NCBI RefSeq assembly: GCF_013371465.1
Contig: NZ_JABWDU010000003.1
Span: 744,001-808,000, forward strand
Direction: 5' to 3'
Source of the DNA: Ensifer oleiphilus
GTDB lineage: Bacteria; Pseudomonadota; Alphaproteobacteria; Rhizobiales; Rhizobiaceae
Length of the DNA stretch: 64,000 bases
The notes under the pieces are model-generated. The model saw only the letters and a list, made by a program, of their open reading frames with translations, had not been told where the DNA came from and made no database searches. Positions 17,050-24,897 of this stretch are shown here, piece by piece. The translations under genes were made by a program, and so were the position numbers. Position 1 is the stretch's first letter, and each line of letters opens with the position of its first letter.

Positions 17050-18047
17050 TGAAACCGCTCGACAAGATCATCGAAACCGCAAGAAATGCGCCGCGCCAAA
17101 TCGTGCTTGCCGAAGGTGGGGATGCGCGTGTGGTCGCAGCCGCTCTGCGCGCTCGCGCCGAAGGCATTGCCCAGATCACGCTTATCGGACGGCACGACAT
17201 TATCGCTGAGCGCCTGCGCGATCACGGCGGCGACGAACATGCCTTCCGGATCGAAGACCCGGCAACGTCGCCACTGACGGAGCGGTTCGCCGAACGGTAC
17301 CACGAACTGCGCCAGGGCAAGGGCGTCGACCGAGAGGCCGCCGAAAAGGCCGTGCGCGAAGATCTGGTCTTTGCCGCCATGATGGTCCGCGAGGACGAGG
17401 CGGACGGCACCATCGGCGGGGCGGTCGCGACCACGGCCGATACGGTGCGCACAGCGCTGCAGGTCATCGGCCGGACGCCGGATGCCGGGCTCGTCTCCAG
17501 CTTCTTCCTGATGATGCTGTGTCAGCCGCACCACGCGAAGAAGGGCGCATTCGTCTTTTCCGACTGCGGCCTCGTCGTCGATCCGGATGCTAGCGGTCTC
17601 GCCGATATCGCCCGCATGTCGGCGCGATCCTATCAGGCACTGCTCGGGGACCGCGCCAAGGTGGCGATGCTCTCCTTCTCGACCAATGGCAGTGCCGCCC
17701 ATGATCGTGTCAGCAAGGTGGTCGAGGCAACGAACATCGCCCGCGCCTCCGACCCTGACCTGCTGATCGACGGGGAACTGCAGTTCGACAGCGCCTTCGT
17801 CGAGGCCGTCTCTTCCTCCAAGGCGCCCAATTCGGCGCTACACGGCCAGGCAAACGTCTTCGTCTTTCCCAATCTCGATGCCGCCAACATCGGCTACAAA
17901 ATCGCCCAGCGCATCGGCGGCGCGACCGCCATCGGCCCGGTGCTTCAGGGGCTCGCCAAGCCCGCCAATGATCTATCGCGCGGCTGCACGGCAGACGACG
18001 TCTTCCATATGATCGCCGTCACCGTGGTCCAGGCTGCATCGCGATAG
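17049..18047 (+). CDS. pta: Phosphate acetyltransferase
   Basis: A short-form Pta (332 residues) consisting only of the catalytic PTA/PTB domain, unlike the roughly 700-residue E. coli enzyme. It transfers the acetyl group of acetyl phosphate to CoA. Visible motifs are IVLAEGGDARVVAAALRA at the N-terminus, the glycine-rich DEADGTIGGAVATTADTV and the C-terminal FPNLDAANIGYKI and ISRGCTADDV-like end. Short Pta enzymes of this sort accompany xsc in many sulfonate degraders and complete the route from taurine to acetyl-CoA. It overlaps the exporter stop by one base and ends the taurine gene series. Confidence 0.92.
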   Translation: MKPLDKIIETARNAPRQIVLAEGGDARVVAAALRARAEGIAQITLIGRHDIIAERLRDHGGDEHAFRIEDPATSPLTERFAERYHELRQGKGVDREAAEKAVREDLVFAAMMVREDEADGTIGGAVATTADTVRTALQVIGRTPDAGLVSSFFLMMLCQPHHAKKGAFVFSDCGLVVDPDASGLADIARMSARSYQALLGDRAKVAMLSFSTNGSAAHDRVSKVVEATNIARASDPDLLIDGELQFDSAFVEAVSSSKAPNSALHGQANVFVFPNLDAANIGYKIAQRIGGATAIGPVLQGLAKPANDLSRGCTADDVFHMIAVTVVQAASR

Positions 18048-18077
18048 CGACGCCACCCGGCTCACGGCGATGTCCGT

Positions 18078-18126
18078 TTTGGCAGCAATCCGTTCGATTC
18101 CGGACGCGTGCATTACCGCTGCCAAA
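18078..18126. promoter_or_regulatory. Spaced inverted repeat upstream of the nucleobase permease
   Basis: TTTGGCAGC (18078-18086) and GCTGCCAAA (18118-18126) are perfect 9-base arms 31 bases apart, between pta and the NCS2 permease. The spacing suits two operator half-sites or a looped leader better than a terminator. Confidence 0.35.
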
Positions 18127-18244
18127 CCGAAAACAACTTCAAATCACCCGCATGCAATGATGCCGGAGAACTCGGCCTATAGTTCTGGGATCGCGTTTGA
18201 GGAGACGCGCAGATTGAACAGAACACGCATCTGGGAGGAGGCGC

Positions 18245-19732
18245 ATGGATGTTACGCATCGCAACAATCACGTCGAGCAGACGATTGAGCGGCCGGAAGA
18301 CAAGCACCTGGGCGCGGGCGCGAACCTCGTCTACGGCCTTCAGCACGTGCTCACCATGTATGGCGGCATCGTCGCCGTCCCGCTGATCATCGGTCAGGCC
18401 GCCGGCCTGTCGCCGGCCGATATCGGCCTTCTGATCACGGCGTCGCTTTTTGCCGGCGGCCTCGCGACCATCCTGCAGACCATCGGCATCCCGTTCTTCG
18501 GCTGTCAGCTGCCACTGGTGCAGGGTGTCTCGTTCGCGGGCGTCGCCACGATGGTGGCGATCGTCACCAGCCGCGAAGGCGGCGGATTGCCGGCGGTGAT
18601 GGGCGCCGTCATGGTCGCCTCGCTCGTCGGCCTCGCGATCACCCCGATTTTCTCACGCATCACCCGGTTCTTTCCGCCGCTCGTCACCGGCATCGTCATT
18701 ACCACCATCGGCCTGACGCTAATGCCGGTCGCGGCACGCTGGGCCATGGGCGGCAATCCGGACGCGCCGGATTTCGGCAGTGTCAGCAATATCGGCCTTG
18801 CGGCCGTGACTTTGTTGACCGTGCTGCTTCTGAGCAAGGTCGGCAGCTCCAGCATTTCCCGTCTGTCGATCCTGCTTGCCATGGTCATCGGCACGCTGAT
18901 TGCGCTTGCCTTCGGGATGACCGACTTTTCCAAGGTCGCCGAAGGGCCGATGCTCGCCTTCCCCTCGCCCTTTCATTTCGGCGCGCCAGTGTTCACGGCC
19001 GCGGCGATCATCTCGATGTTCATCGTTCTTCTGGTGATCTTGGTCGAGACATCGGCGGATATCCTCGCCGTCGGCGAGATCATCGGCACCAAGGTCGATT
19101 CCAAGCGCCTGGGTGATGGCCTGCGTGCCGACATGATATCGAGCCTGTTTGCCCCGATCTTCGGCTCGTTCACCCAAAGCGCCTTCGCCCAGAATGTCGG
19201 CCTCGTGGCGGTCACCGGCATCAAGAGCCGCTACGCGGTTGCAACCGGCGGCCTTATCCTCGTGACACTCGGCATCCTTCCTGTCATGGGACGGGTGATC
19301 GCCGCCGTTCCGCCGTCAGTCCTCGGCGGCGCCGGTATTGTGCTGTTCGGCACCGTGGCGGCAAGCGGCATCCGCTCGCTCTCCAAGGTCGACTATCACA
19401 ACAACATGAACCTGGTCATCGTCGCCACCTCGGTCGGATTCGGCATGATCCCGATCGCAGCACCGCATTTCTACGACCACTTCCCGGCCTGGTTCGAAAC
19501 CATCTTCCACTCGGGCATCAGCTCGTCTGCGATCATGGCGATCTCGCTCAATCTGCTCTTCAACCACCTCAAGGCCGGCAATTCCGACCAGCAGTCGGTG
19601 TTCGTGGCCGGCACCGAGCGCATCATCCGCTATCAGGACATCTCCGCCCTGCGCGACGGCGATCACTATCGCGATGGCAAGCTCTACGACCACGAAGGCA
19701 ACGAGGTTCGACTTGCCGCGGCGCATCACTGA
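18245..19732 (+). CDS. NCS2-family nucleobase (xanthine/uracil/urate) permease
   Basis: A proton-coupled nucleobase transporter of the NCS2 family (495 residues, about 12-14 membrane segments). The family signature is present as QNVGLVAVTG at about residues 315-324, and the substrate-site glutamate region is LVETSADILAVGEI. The N-terminal GLQHVLTMYGGIVAVPLIIG is typical of xanthine/urate permeases. GGGAGGAGG just before the ATG is a very strong ribosome site. It has its own upstream region (197 bases) after pta, so it may be a separate unit; no purine catabolic gene is nearby to show the substrate. It is followed by the LrgAB pair after 113 bases. Confidence 0.9.
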   Translation: MDVTHRNNHVEQTIERPEDKHLGAGANLVYGLQHVLTMYGGIVAVPLIIGQAAGLSPADIGLLITASLFAGGLATILQTIGIPFFGCQLPLVQGVSFAGVATMVAIVTSREGGGLPAVMGAVMVASLVGLAITPIFSRITRFFPPLVTGIVITTIGLTLMPVAARWAMGGNPDAPDFGSVSNIGLAAVTLLTVLLLSKVGSSSISRLSILLAMVIGTLIALAFGMTDFSKVAEGPMLAFPSPFHFGAPVFTAAAIISMFIVLLVILVETSADILAVGEIIGTKVDSKRLGDGLRADMISSLFAPIFGSFTQSAFAQNVGLVAVTGIKSRYAVATGGLILVTLGILPVMGRVIAAVPPSVLGGAGIVLFGTVAASGIRSLSKVDYHNNMNLVIVATSVGFGMIPIAAPHFYDHFPAWFETIFHSGISSSAIMAISLNLLFNHLKAGNSDQQSVFVAGTERIIRYQDISALRDGDHYRDGKLYDHEGNEVRLAAAHH

Positions 19733-19806
19733 AACGCAGGGCACAAAATGCGGTAGGCAAGACGGAAGGATTTCGGCTACGAAGCACCGATGGGTATGGC
19801 GAATGC

Positions 19807-19828
19807 GCCGCGGTGATCTCTCCGCGGC
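19807..19828 (+). other. Hairpin upstream of lrgA
   Basis: GCCGCGG (19807-19813) pairs with CCGCGGC (19822-19828) across 8 bases, just before the lrgA ribosome site. It may separate lrgAB from the permease or affect initiation. Confidence 0.35.
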
Positions 19829-19845
19829 CCCTGCGGGAGACGGCG

Positions 19846-20232
19846 ATGGAAGGACTGTTTGTCATACTGGTCTGCCAGCTGATCGGTGAGATCGTCGTCA
19901 GAACTCTGGACCTGAGCATGCCCGCTCCCGCGCTCGGCATTATGCTTCTACTCGCCTATCTCTGGTTTGCCGATTGGAGAGCCGGGTCGGAAGACAGCCC
20001 AGCCCACACTCGCATCAGCGGCGTCGCCGACACGCTCCTCAAGAACCTCGGCGTGCTGTTCGTGCCGCTCGGCGTCGGGGTGATGCAGAACTATCGGCTG
20101 ATCTACGACTACGCCGGCACGATCATCGTCGTCGTCGTGGTGTCGACCATCGTGACATTGATGGTAACGGTCGGCGCCTTCCTGCTCGCAAGCCGGCTGT
20201 TTGGCGCGGAAGGTGCTGGAAATGGACACTAG
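19846..20232 (+). CDS. lrgA: CidA/LrgA-family membrane protein
   Basis: A small membrane protein (128 residues, four hydrophobic segments) of the holin-like CidA/LrgA family. The opening MEGLFVILVCQLIGEIVVR, then the PAPALGIMLLLAYLW and LFVPLGVGVMQN segments, follow the family pattern. The ATG at 19846 follows GGGAGA at five bases. It overlaps lrgB by 11 bases, so the two are made together. LrgAB-type pairs were first linked to murein hydrolase control and more recently to pyruvate or small-acid transport; which applies here cannot be told from sequence. Confidence 0.88.
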   Translation: MEGLFVILVCQLIGEIVVRTLDLSMPAPALGIMLLLAYLWFADWRAGSEDSPAHTRISGVADTLLKNLGVLFVPLGVGVMQNYRLIYDYAGTIIVVVVVSTIVTLMVTVGAFLLASRLFGAEGAGNGH

Positions 20233-20947
20233 CGGCCGCGTCTTCGAACTCTGGGTCTATCTCTCGACCAGCCCGCTTCTGTGGCTGACGGTAACGATCG
20301 GCGCCTATATCACCGCCCAACGGCTAGCCGCCTGGAGCGGTTTCAACCCGATCGTCAATCCGGTGCTGATCTCGGTCGCCCTGGTGGTATTGATCCTGAC
20401 TGCCACCGGCACGTCCTATTCGACTTATTTCGACGGGGCGCAGTTCGTACATTTCGCACTCGGCCCCGCGACTGTGGCGCTGGCCGTTCCGCTTTATAGG
20501 AACCGGACGCTGATCCGGCAGAACTTCGTACCCGTCATCGTCGCGCTTTTTGCCGGCAGCCTGACGGCAATCGTCTGCGCGACCGGGGTCGCGCTCCTGC
20601 TCGGCGCGCCCGACAGCGTCGCCATATCGCTCGCGCCGAAATCGGCAACGGCCGGCATCGCCGTGGGCATCTCGCAGCAGCTCGGCGGCGATCCGGCACT
20701 GACAGCACTTCTCGTTATCTTCACGGGCGTGCTCGGGGCGATCATCGTCACGCCGCTGATGAACCTGCTGCGCATCAAGAATTATGCCGCGCGCGGGTTT
20801 GCGGCCGGTCTGACGTCGCATGGCATCGGCACGGCGCGCGCCTTCCAGGTCAACGAAATTGCCGGCACGTTTTCGGGCCTGGCCATGGCACTCAACGGCA
20901 TATTGACCTCGGCCATCGCCGCAATCGTTCTCGGCTTGTTGCTCTGA
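20222..20947 (+). CDS. lrgB: LrgB/CidB-family membrane protein
   Basis: The larger partner of LrgA (241 residues, about seven membrane segments). Family landmarks are the NPVLISV segment, LGPATVALAVPLYRN, the conserved LAPKSATAGIAVGIS loop and the C-terminal ARGFAAGLTSHGIGTARAF. The ATG at 20222 lies within the end of lrgA and was preferred because MDTSGRVFELWVYLS matches the usual short N-terminus. Its position two genes after pta is interesting if the pair moves a two- or three-carbon acid, but that link is only positional. Confidence 0.9.
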   Translation: MDTSGRVFELWVYLSTSPLLWLTVTIGAYITAQRLAAWSGFNPIVNPVLISVALVVLILTATGTSYSTYFDGAQFVHFALGPATVALAVPLYRNRTLIRQNFVPVIVALFAGSLTAIVCATGVALLLGAPDSVAISLAPKSATAGIAVGISQQLGGDPALTALLVIFTGVLGAIIVTPLMNLLRIKNYAARGFAAGLTSHGIGTARAFQVNEIAGTFSGLAMALNGILTSAIAAIVLGLLL

Positions 20948-20959
20948 GCTGCCGTTGCG

Positions 20960-21082
20960 CTACCAGAAGGCGCCGTAGAGGGTGACACAGCCGACGACAC
21001 CCAGCACGATTGCCAGCGAAGATCGAACCGTGAAATCGAGGAACCTGAACTGGTATCCGAAACTTCCGACAGATGGCTTCAT
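20960..21082 (-). CDS. Small membrane protein, 40 residues
   Basis: A 40-residue reading frame beginning MKPSVGSFGYQF and ending CVTLYGAFW, with one hydrophobic segment (SSLAIVLGVVGCVTLYGAF) that should cross the membrane once, preceded by a basic stretch. GGGGAGA lies five bases before the ATG on the minus strand, a strong ribosome site. It converges on lrgB, with its stop 13 bases from the lrgB stop. I do not recognise the family; position, membrane profile and ribosome site argue that it is expressed. Confidence 0.55.
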   Translation of the reverse strand: MKPSVGSFGYQFRFLDFTVRSSLAIVLGVVGCVTLYGAFW

Positions 21083-21165
21083 GGATTTCTCCCCTGGTTG
21101 TGTTTCAGTCCGATAGCGGCTTGGGTCGCCGGCAACTCGTCCTACCCGCGAATGGCCTTGCGGCC

Positions 21166-21612
21166 TCAGGCCGACTTTGCGTATTTGCCGTCATGGTGAA
21201 GGTAAAAAGCCTCGGCCGCGATCAGCAGCGCTTCCTCGTCCAAGGGGCGATGGAATTCGCTCATGAGAAACCGGGCGAGATGCTGGATCTGCTCGCCATC
21301 TCTCGGAATGTCGTATTCGATGCACACCGTCTCAAAGACACGCCAAAGCATGGAGACTTCCGCCTTGCTCAAGGCGGCAAGCATATCGTCGGGAATTCCA
21401 CGCATAGGAACCTCGCTCTGCATCCACGCCAGCCTGTCCTCAAACAGGACAGAGACCATATTGCCCATGGAGGGGTCTATAACCGGCCGCGTTGGCAGAC
21501 CTGCGGTCGCCGCCGCAGCGAGAAGCCAGATGAGCCAGAGAATGACGATAAAGGCGTAGCCGGTGATTGGGGCTTTACTGAGATGATCGGCAACGTCGCC
21601 GGAATGCCGCAA
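21166..21612 (-). CDS. Hypothetical protein with one N-terminal membrane anchor
   Basis: A 148-residue frame that I cannot assign. A single hydrophobic segment (AFIVILWLIWLLAAAATAG, about residues 20-38) precedes a soluble, largely helical region (AALSKAEVSMLWRVFETV, DGEQIQHLARFLMSEF) and a lysine-rich end. The start shown is a TTG; no ATG or GTG exists upstream before the frame closes, and the next ATG, inside the protein, would lose the anchor. There is no obvious ribosome site. The composition looks like a real protein, but the start is uncertain and a decayed gene cannot be excluded. Confidence 0.45.
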   Translation of the reverse strand: MRHSGDVADHLSKAPITGYAFIVILWLIWLLAAAATAGLPTRPVIDPSMGNMVSVLFEDRLAWMQSEVPMRGIPDDMLAALSKAEVSMLWRVFETVCIEYDIPRDGEQIQHLARFLMSEFHRPLDEEALLIAAEAFYLHHDGKYAKSA

Positions 21613-21769
21613 CGTATCCGTGTAGAAGCGACCACTTCGAAGAGGGGACCGTTCTGCCGAGCGAACGTTGACGCACTTGCATTGTAACTGCTCCGTGCAT
21701 TAGCATCTCAGATAGAAGACAGGAAGCCGGCTGGGGACTGCTTGCACTGCGCTTTGACAGGGGGATGCG

Positions 21770-23083
21770 ATGAGCCGGAACACTAGCGGCAGGGGGTGCG
21801 ACGCACCTTCTGAACGATTTCGAACCGGCGCAATCGTCGCCATGCTTGTCTTTGTGCTGGCCGCATGCGGAGGTCATCCCAAAGGCGTGCTGACACCGGT
21901 CGCCGATACCTCTCCCGGTTCGAGCCGTGTCAACATGCTGATCACAACGACACGCAGCCATTCGCCCAACCCCGGAGAGATGTACAGCGGCGAACGCGCG
22001 CTGGCGGCATCTTTCGTCGACATGACCGTTTCCATTCCGCCCGACACCGTACGCAAGGCCGGCGAAGTCGCCTGGCCGAAGAAGCTGCCGCCCAATCCGG
22101 CGACCGATTTTGCAACGCTGAAGGCTGATAGCCTTGACATGGCCGGCGCGAAATCGTGGCTGAGCGCCAGCGTCCGCAAAACCCCTGATCGAAGCGTGCT
22201 CGTCTTCATCCATGGCTTCAACAACCGTTTCGAGGATTCCGTCTATCGCTTCGCCCAGATCGTCCATGATTCCGGCGTCCACAGCGCACCCATTCTCGTG
22301 ACGTGGCCGTCACGCGGGAGTCTGCTGGCCTACGGCTACGATCGCGAGAGTGCCAACTACACCCGCAATGCGCTGGAAAACCTGTTTCAGTATCTCTACC
22401 GCGATCCGGAAGTGAAGGAGGTTTCGATCCTCGCGCACTCCATGGGCAACTGGTTGGCGCTCGAGGCGCTGCGCCAGATGGCGATCCGCAATGGCGAACT
22501 GCCGGCCAAGTTCAAGAACGTCATGCTGGCGGCCCCCGATGTCGACGTCGACGTCTTCCGCCAGCAGATCGAGGACATGGGCAAGAAGCATCCGAACTTC
22601 ACGCTGTTCGTCTCGCGCGACGACCGTGCGCTCGCCGTCTCGCGCCGGGTTTGGGGTGACGTGTCCCGGCTCGGGGCGATCGACCCGGAGCAGGAACCCT
22701 ACAAGAAGGAACTCGAGGACAACGAGATTACCGTGATCGACCTGACGAAGATAAAGGCGGGCGACCGCCTCAATCACGGCAAATTCGCGGAATCACCGGA
22801 GATCGTTCGCCTGATCGGCTCGCGCATTTCCGACGGCCAGACGCTGACCGACAGCCGGGTCGGCTTCGGGGACAAGATCCTGGTGGCAACGACCGGAACG
22901 GCGGCAGCCGTTGGCAACGCTGCCGGCCTGGTTCTTGCTGCCCCTGTCGCCGTCGTCGATCAGAATACCCGCGACAACTATGCCGACCATCTGCCGGGGT
23001 CTGCTGCAAGGAACAACAATCGTGCGGCCACGGCGAAAGGATGCGACCCGTCAAACCCGACGGCGCCAGCATGCGCCCGCTAA
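21770..23083 (+). CDS. Lipoprotein alpha/beta-hydrolase (DUF900 family)
   Basis: A predicted exported lipoprotein (437 residues) of the DUF900 serine-hydrolase family. A lipobox FVLAAC places the lipidated cysteine at residue 33, after a hydrophobic signal. The hydrolase core is marked by VLVFIHGFNNRFEDSVYRFA (oxyanion region) and the nucleophile elbow AHSMGN with Ser224; the catalytic histidine is probably in DRLNHGKFAES. The C-terminal 90 residues are low in conserved features and end CDPSNPTAPACAR, with paired cysteines. A GGGGG ribosome site precedes the ATG. The natural substrate of DUF900 proteins is unknown, and no neighbour gives a clue. Confidence 0.82.
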   Translation: MSRNTSGRGCDAPSERFRTGAIVAMLVFVLAACGGHPKGVLTPVADTSPGSSRVNMLITTTRSHSPNPGEMYSGERALAASFVDMTVSIPPDTVRKAGEVAWPKKLPPNPATDFATLKADSLDMAGAKSWLSASVRKTPDRSVLVFIHGFNNRFEDSVYRFAQIVHDSGVHSAPILVTWPSRGSLLAYGYDRESANYTRNALENLFQYLYRDPEVKEVSILAHSMGNWLALEALRQMAIRNGELPAKFKNVMLAAPDVDVDVFRQQIEDMGKKHPNFTLFVSRDDRALAVSRRVWGDVSRLGAIDPEQEPYKKELEDNEITVIDLTKIKAGDRLNHGKFAESPEIVRLIGSRISDGQTLTDSRVGFGDKILVATTGTAAAVGNAAGLVLAAPVAVVDQNTRDNYADHLPGSAARNNNRAATAKGCDPSNPTAPACAR

Positions 23084-23444
23084 GATAACGACAGGGGTTC
23101 GTGATCATCGTAACGACCAATGCCTCTTACACCAGGGGGCATTGAGCAAAGTGAGATGGATCGCTACGAAGCAGAAGTTCGCATCCTGATTGCCCCGACG
23201 GCAGTCGAGGTTGCTCTGGTCGATTGTCGTCAGGCTCATCCAGAAATTCGGTGATAGAGGCCGAGCGCAGCTGGCCGCCGCCTGCGGCCACCAGCCATCG
23301 CGCAAGCCGCGACGGCTGGTGATCTGTGGGCACATGACTGCATGTGTCCTGACATCCTGTCCGGTTCAAGGACAATATGATGCGGCCATGCGAGGTACGA
23401 CAGCGACCTTTGCGCGTCTGACAAGACGCGCGGCGCTTTAGCCC
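23084..23444. other. Intergenic region, 361 bases, with a strong hairpin
   Basis: No convincing gene. It contains an interrupted palindrome at 23289-23321: CACCAGCC pairs with GGCTGGTG and, after one mismatch, TCGCG pairs with CGCGA around a CAAGC loop. A smaller 6-bp stem (GCGTCT/AGACGC) lies at 23414-23429. Neither is followed by a T tract. The first may be a dispersed palindromic repeat. Confidence 0.5.
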
Positions 23445-24626
23445 CTACAGCTTTACCCATGCCCCGTTTCGTTTTGACGACTGGACGCAGGCGTCGACGA
23501 AGGCCATGCCCTTCATGCCGTCGTCGATGGTCGGATAGGTGACGGCGGGGTCGATGGCCTCGCCGCGGCGCTTGGCGAAGATGGCGCGGGCGGCTTCGGT
23601 ATAGATGTTGGCAAAACCCTCAAGATAGCCTTCGGGATGTCCTGAGGGGACGCGGCTGACGCGGGCAGCGGCCGGACCGGATCCGGCGCCTGCCCTTGTG
23701 ATCAGCCGCTTCGGCTCGCCGAACGGCGTGTACCATAGATAGTTCGGGTCCTTCTGCGTCCATTCGAGCCCGCCCTTGGTGCCGTAGACCCTAACCATCA
23801 GCCCGTTCTCGTGGCCGGGTGCTACCTGGCTGCACCACAAGAGCCCCTTGGCACGCTGACCGCCCTTGGCCTTGAAGCGCATCATCACATGGGCATTGTC
23901 GTCGAGCTGTCGGCCTTCGACAAAACTGTCGAGATCGGCTGCCAGTTCTTCGAGCTCCAGCCCGGAGACGAAGGCGCCGAGATTATAGGCATGCGTGCCG
24001 ATGTCGCCGGTGGAGCCGCCGGCGCCCGAGCGGGCCGGATCGGTGCGCCAGGCCGCCTGCTTCTGGCCCGACTGCTCGATATTCTCCGTCAGCCAGTCCT
24101 GCGGATATTCCATCTGAACCAGCCTGACGGCACCGATGTCGCCGTTTTGAACCATTTCGCGCGCCTGGCGCACCATCGGATAGCCGGTGTAGTTGTGGGT
24201 GAGCACAAACAGCGCATCGCTGTCGTCGGCCGCCTTCTTCAACTTCTTCGCATCCGACAGCGTCGAGGTCAGCGGCTTGTCGCAGATTACATGGATGCCG
24301 CGCTTCAAAAACTCTTTTGCCGCGGCATAGTGCACGTGGTTGGGGGTGACGATCGCCACCGCCTCGATGCCGTCCTTCAGCTTGGCCTCGCGGATCGCCA
24401 TCTGCTTGAAGTCGGAATAGACCCGCGACGGATCGAGCCCGAGTTCGCGGCCAGAGCTTTCGGCCTTCTCCGGTGTCGACGACAGGGCGCCGGCCACCAG
24501 CTCGTAGTGATCGTCGAGCCGGGCGGCGATGCGGTGCACCGCGCCGATGAAGGCGCCCGAGCCGCCGCCGACCATGCCGAGCCGGATCCGCCGCTCGCGC
24601 CTCTCGCTCGTTCCCTCGATTGCCAT
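23445..24626 (-). CDS. Gfo/Idh/MocA-family NAD(P)-dependent oxidoreductase
   Basis: A sugar or polyol dehydrogenase (393 residues) with an N-terminal Rossmann domain (LGMVGGGSGAFIG, residues 17-29) and the family lysine in CDKPLTSTLSDA, followed by the C-terminal alpha/beta dimer domain (GDIGTHAYNLGAFVSG holds the conserved DxxxH). The ATG at 24626 has AGGAGACAGGA just before it; the frame extends upstream through a repeat element but without a better start. It lies downstream of a sugar-phosphate-isomerase-like gene and a sugar ABC importer, so it probably oxidises or reduces the imported sugar or cyclitol. The substrate is not evident. Confidence 0.88.
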   Translation of the reverse strand: MAIEGTSERRERRIRLGMVGGGSGAFIGAVHRIAARLDDHYELVAGALSSTPEKAESSGRELGLDPSRVYSDFKQMAIREAKLKDGIEAVAIVTPNHVHYAAAKEFLKRGIHVICDKPLTSTLSDAKKLKKAADDSDALFVLTHNYTGYPMVRQAREMVQNGDIGAVRLVQMEYPQDWLTENIEQSGQKQAAWRTDPARSGAGGSTGDIGTHAYNLGAFVSGLELEELAADLDSFVEGRQLDDNAHVMMRFKAKGGQRAKGLLWCSQVAPGHENGLMVRVYGTKGGLEWTQKDPNYLWYTPFGEPKRLITRAGAGSGPAAARVSRVPSGHPEGYLEGFANIYTEAARAIFAKRRGEAIDPAVTYPTIDDGMKGMAFVDACVQSSKRNGAWVKL

Positions 24627-24688
24627 CGTCCTGTCTCCTCGTGTCGGTTTGTCGTGTTCTCTCGTGAAGCTGCCCGCATTGTCGAGGC

Positions 24689-24856
24689 TGCCCCTCATCC
24701 GCCTGCCGGCACCTTCTCCCCGCTGGCGGGGAGACGGGACTTCCCGCACTGTCGGCGTTCCCTCCTGTTTGCCCGGCTGCAGGCCAAAGGGATGTTCGGC
24801 TCCGTATGCCACGTCCCCTCTCCCCGCCTGCGGGGAGAGGGTTAGGGTGAGGGGCA
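24689..24856. repeat. 168-bp inverted-repeat element made of two facing palindromic units
   Basis: The ends TGCCCCTCATCC (24689-24700) and GGGTGAGGGGCA (24845-24856) are inverted copies with one mismatch. Inside each end is a palindrome of the form CTCCCCGC-NN-GCGGGGAG. Sequences like these (GCCCCTCA... with CTCCCCG stems) are frequent intergenic palindromes in rhizobia. Two copies face each other here, between two genes of one operon. Confidence 0.7.
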
Positions 24857-24897
24857 GCGGTTGGCGCTGCGGTTAAGTCCGGACCTGCCGCCCCGCC

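Noticed and set aside
24689-24856. CRISPR-like repeats
   Set aside because: Only two palindromic units, in opposite orientation and without regular spacers.
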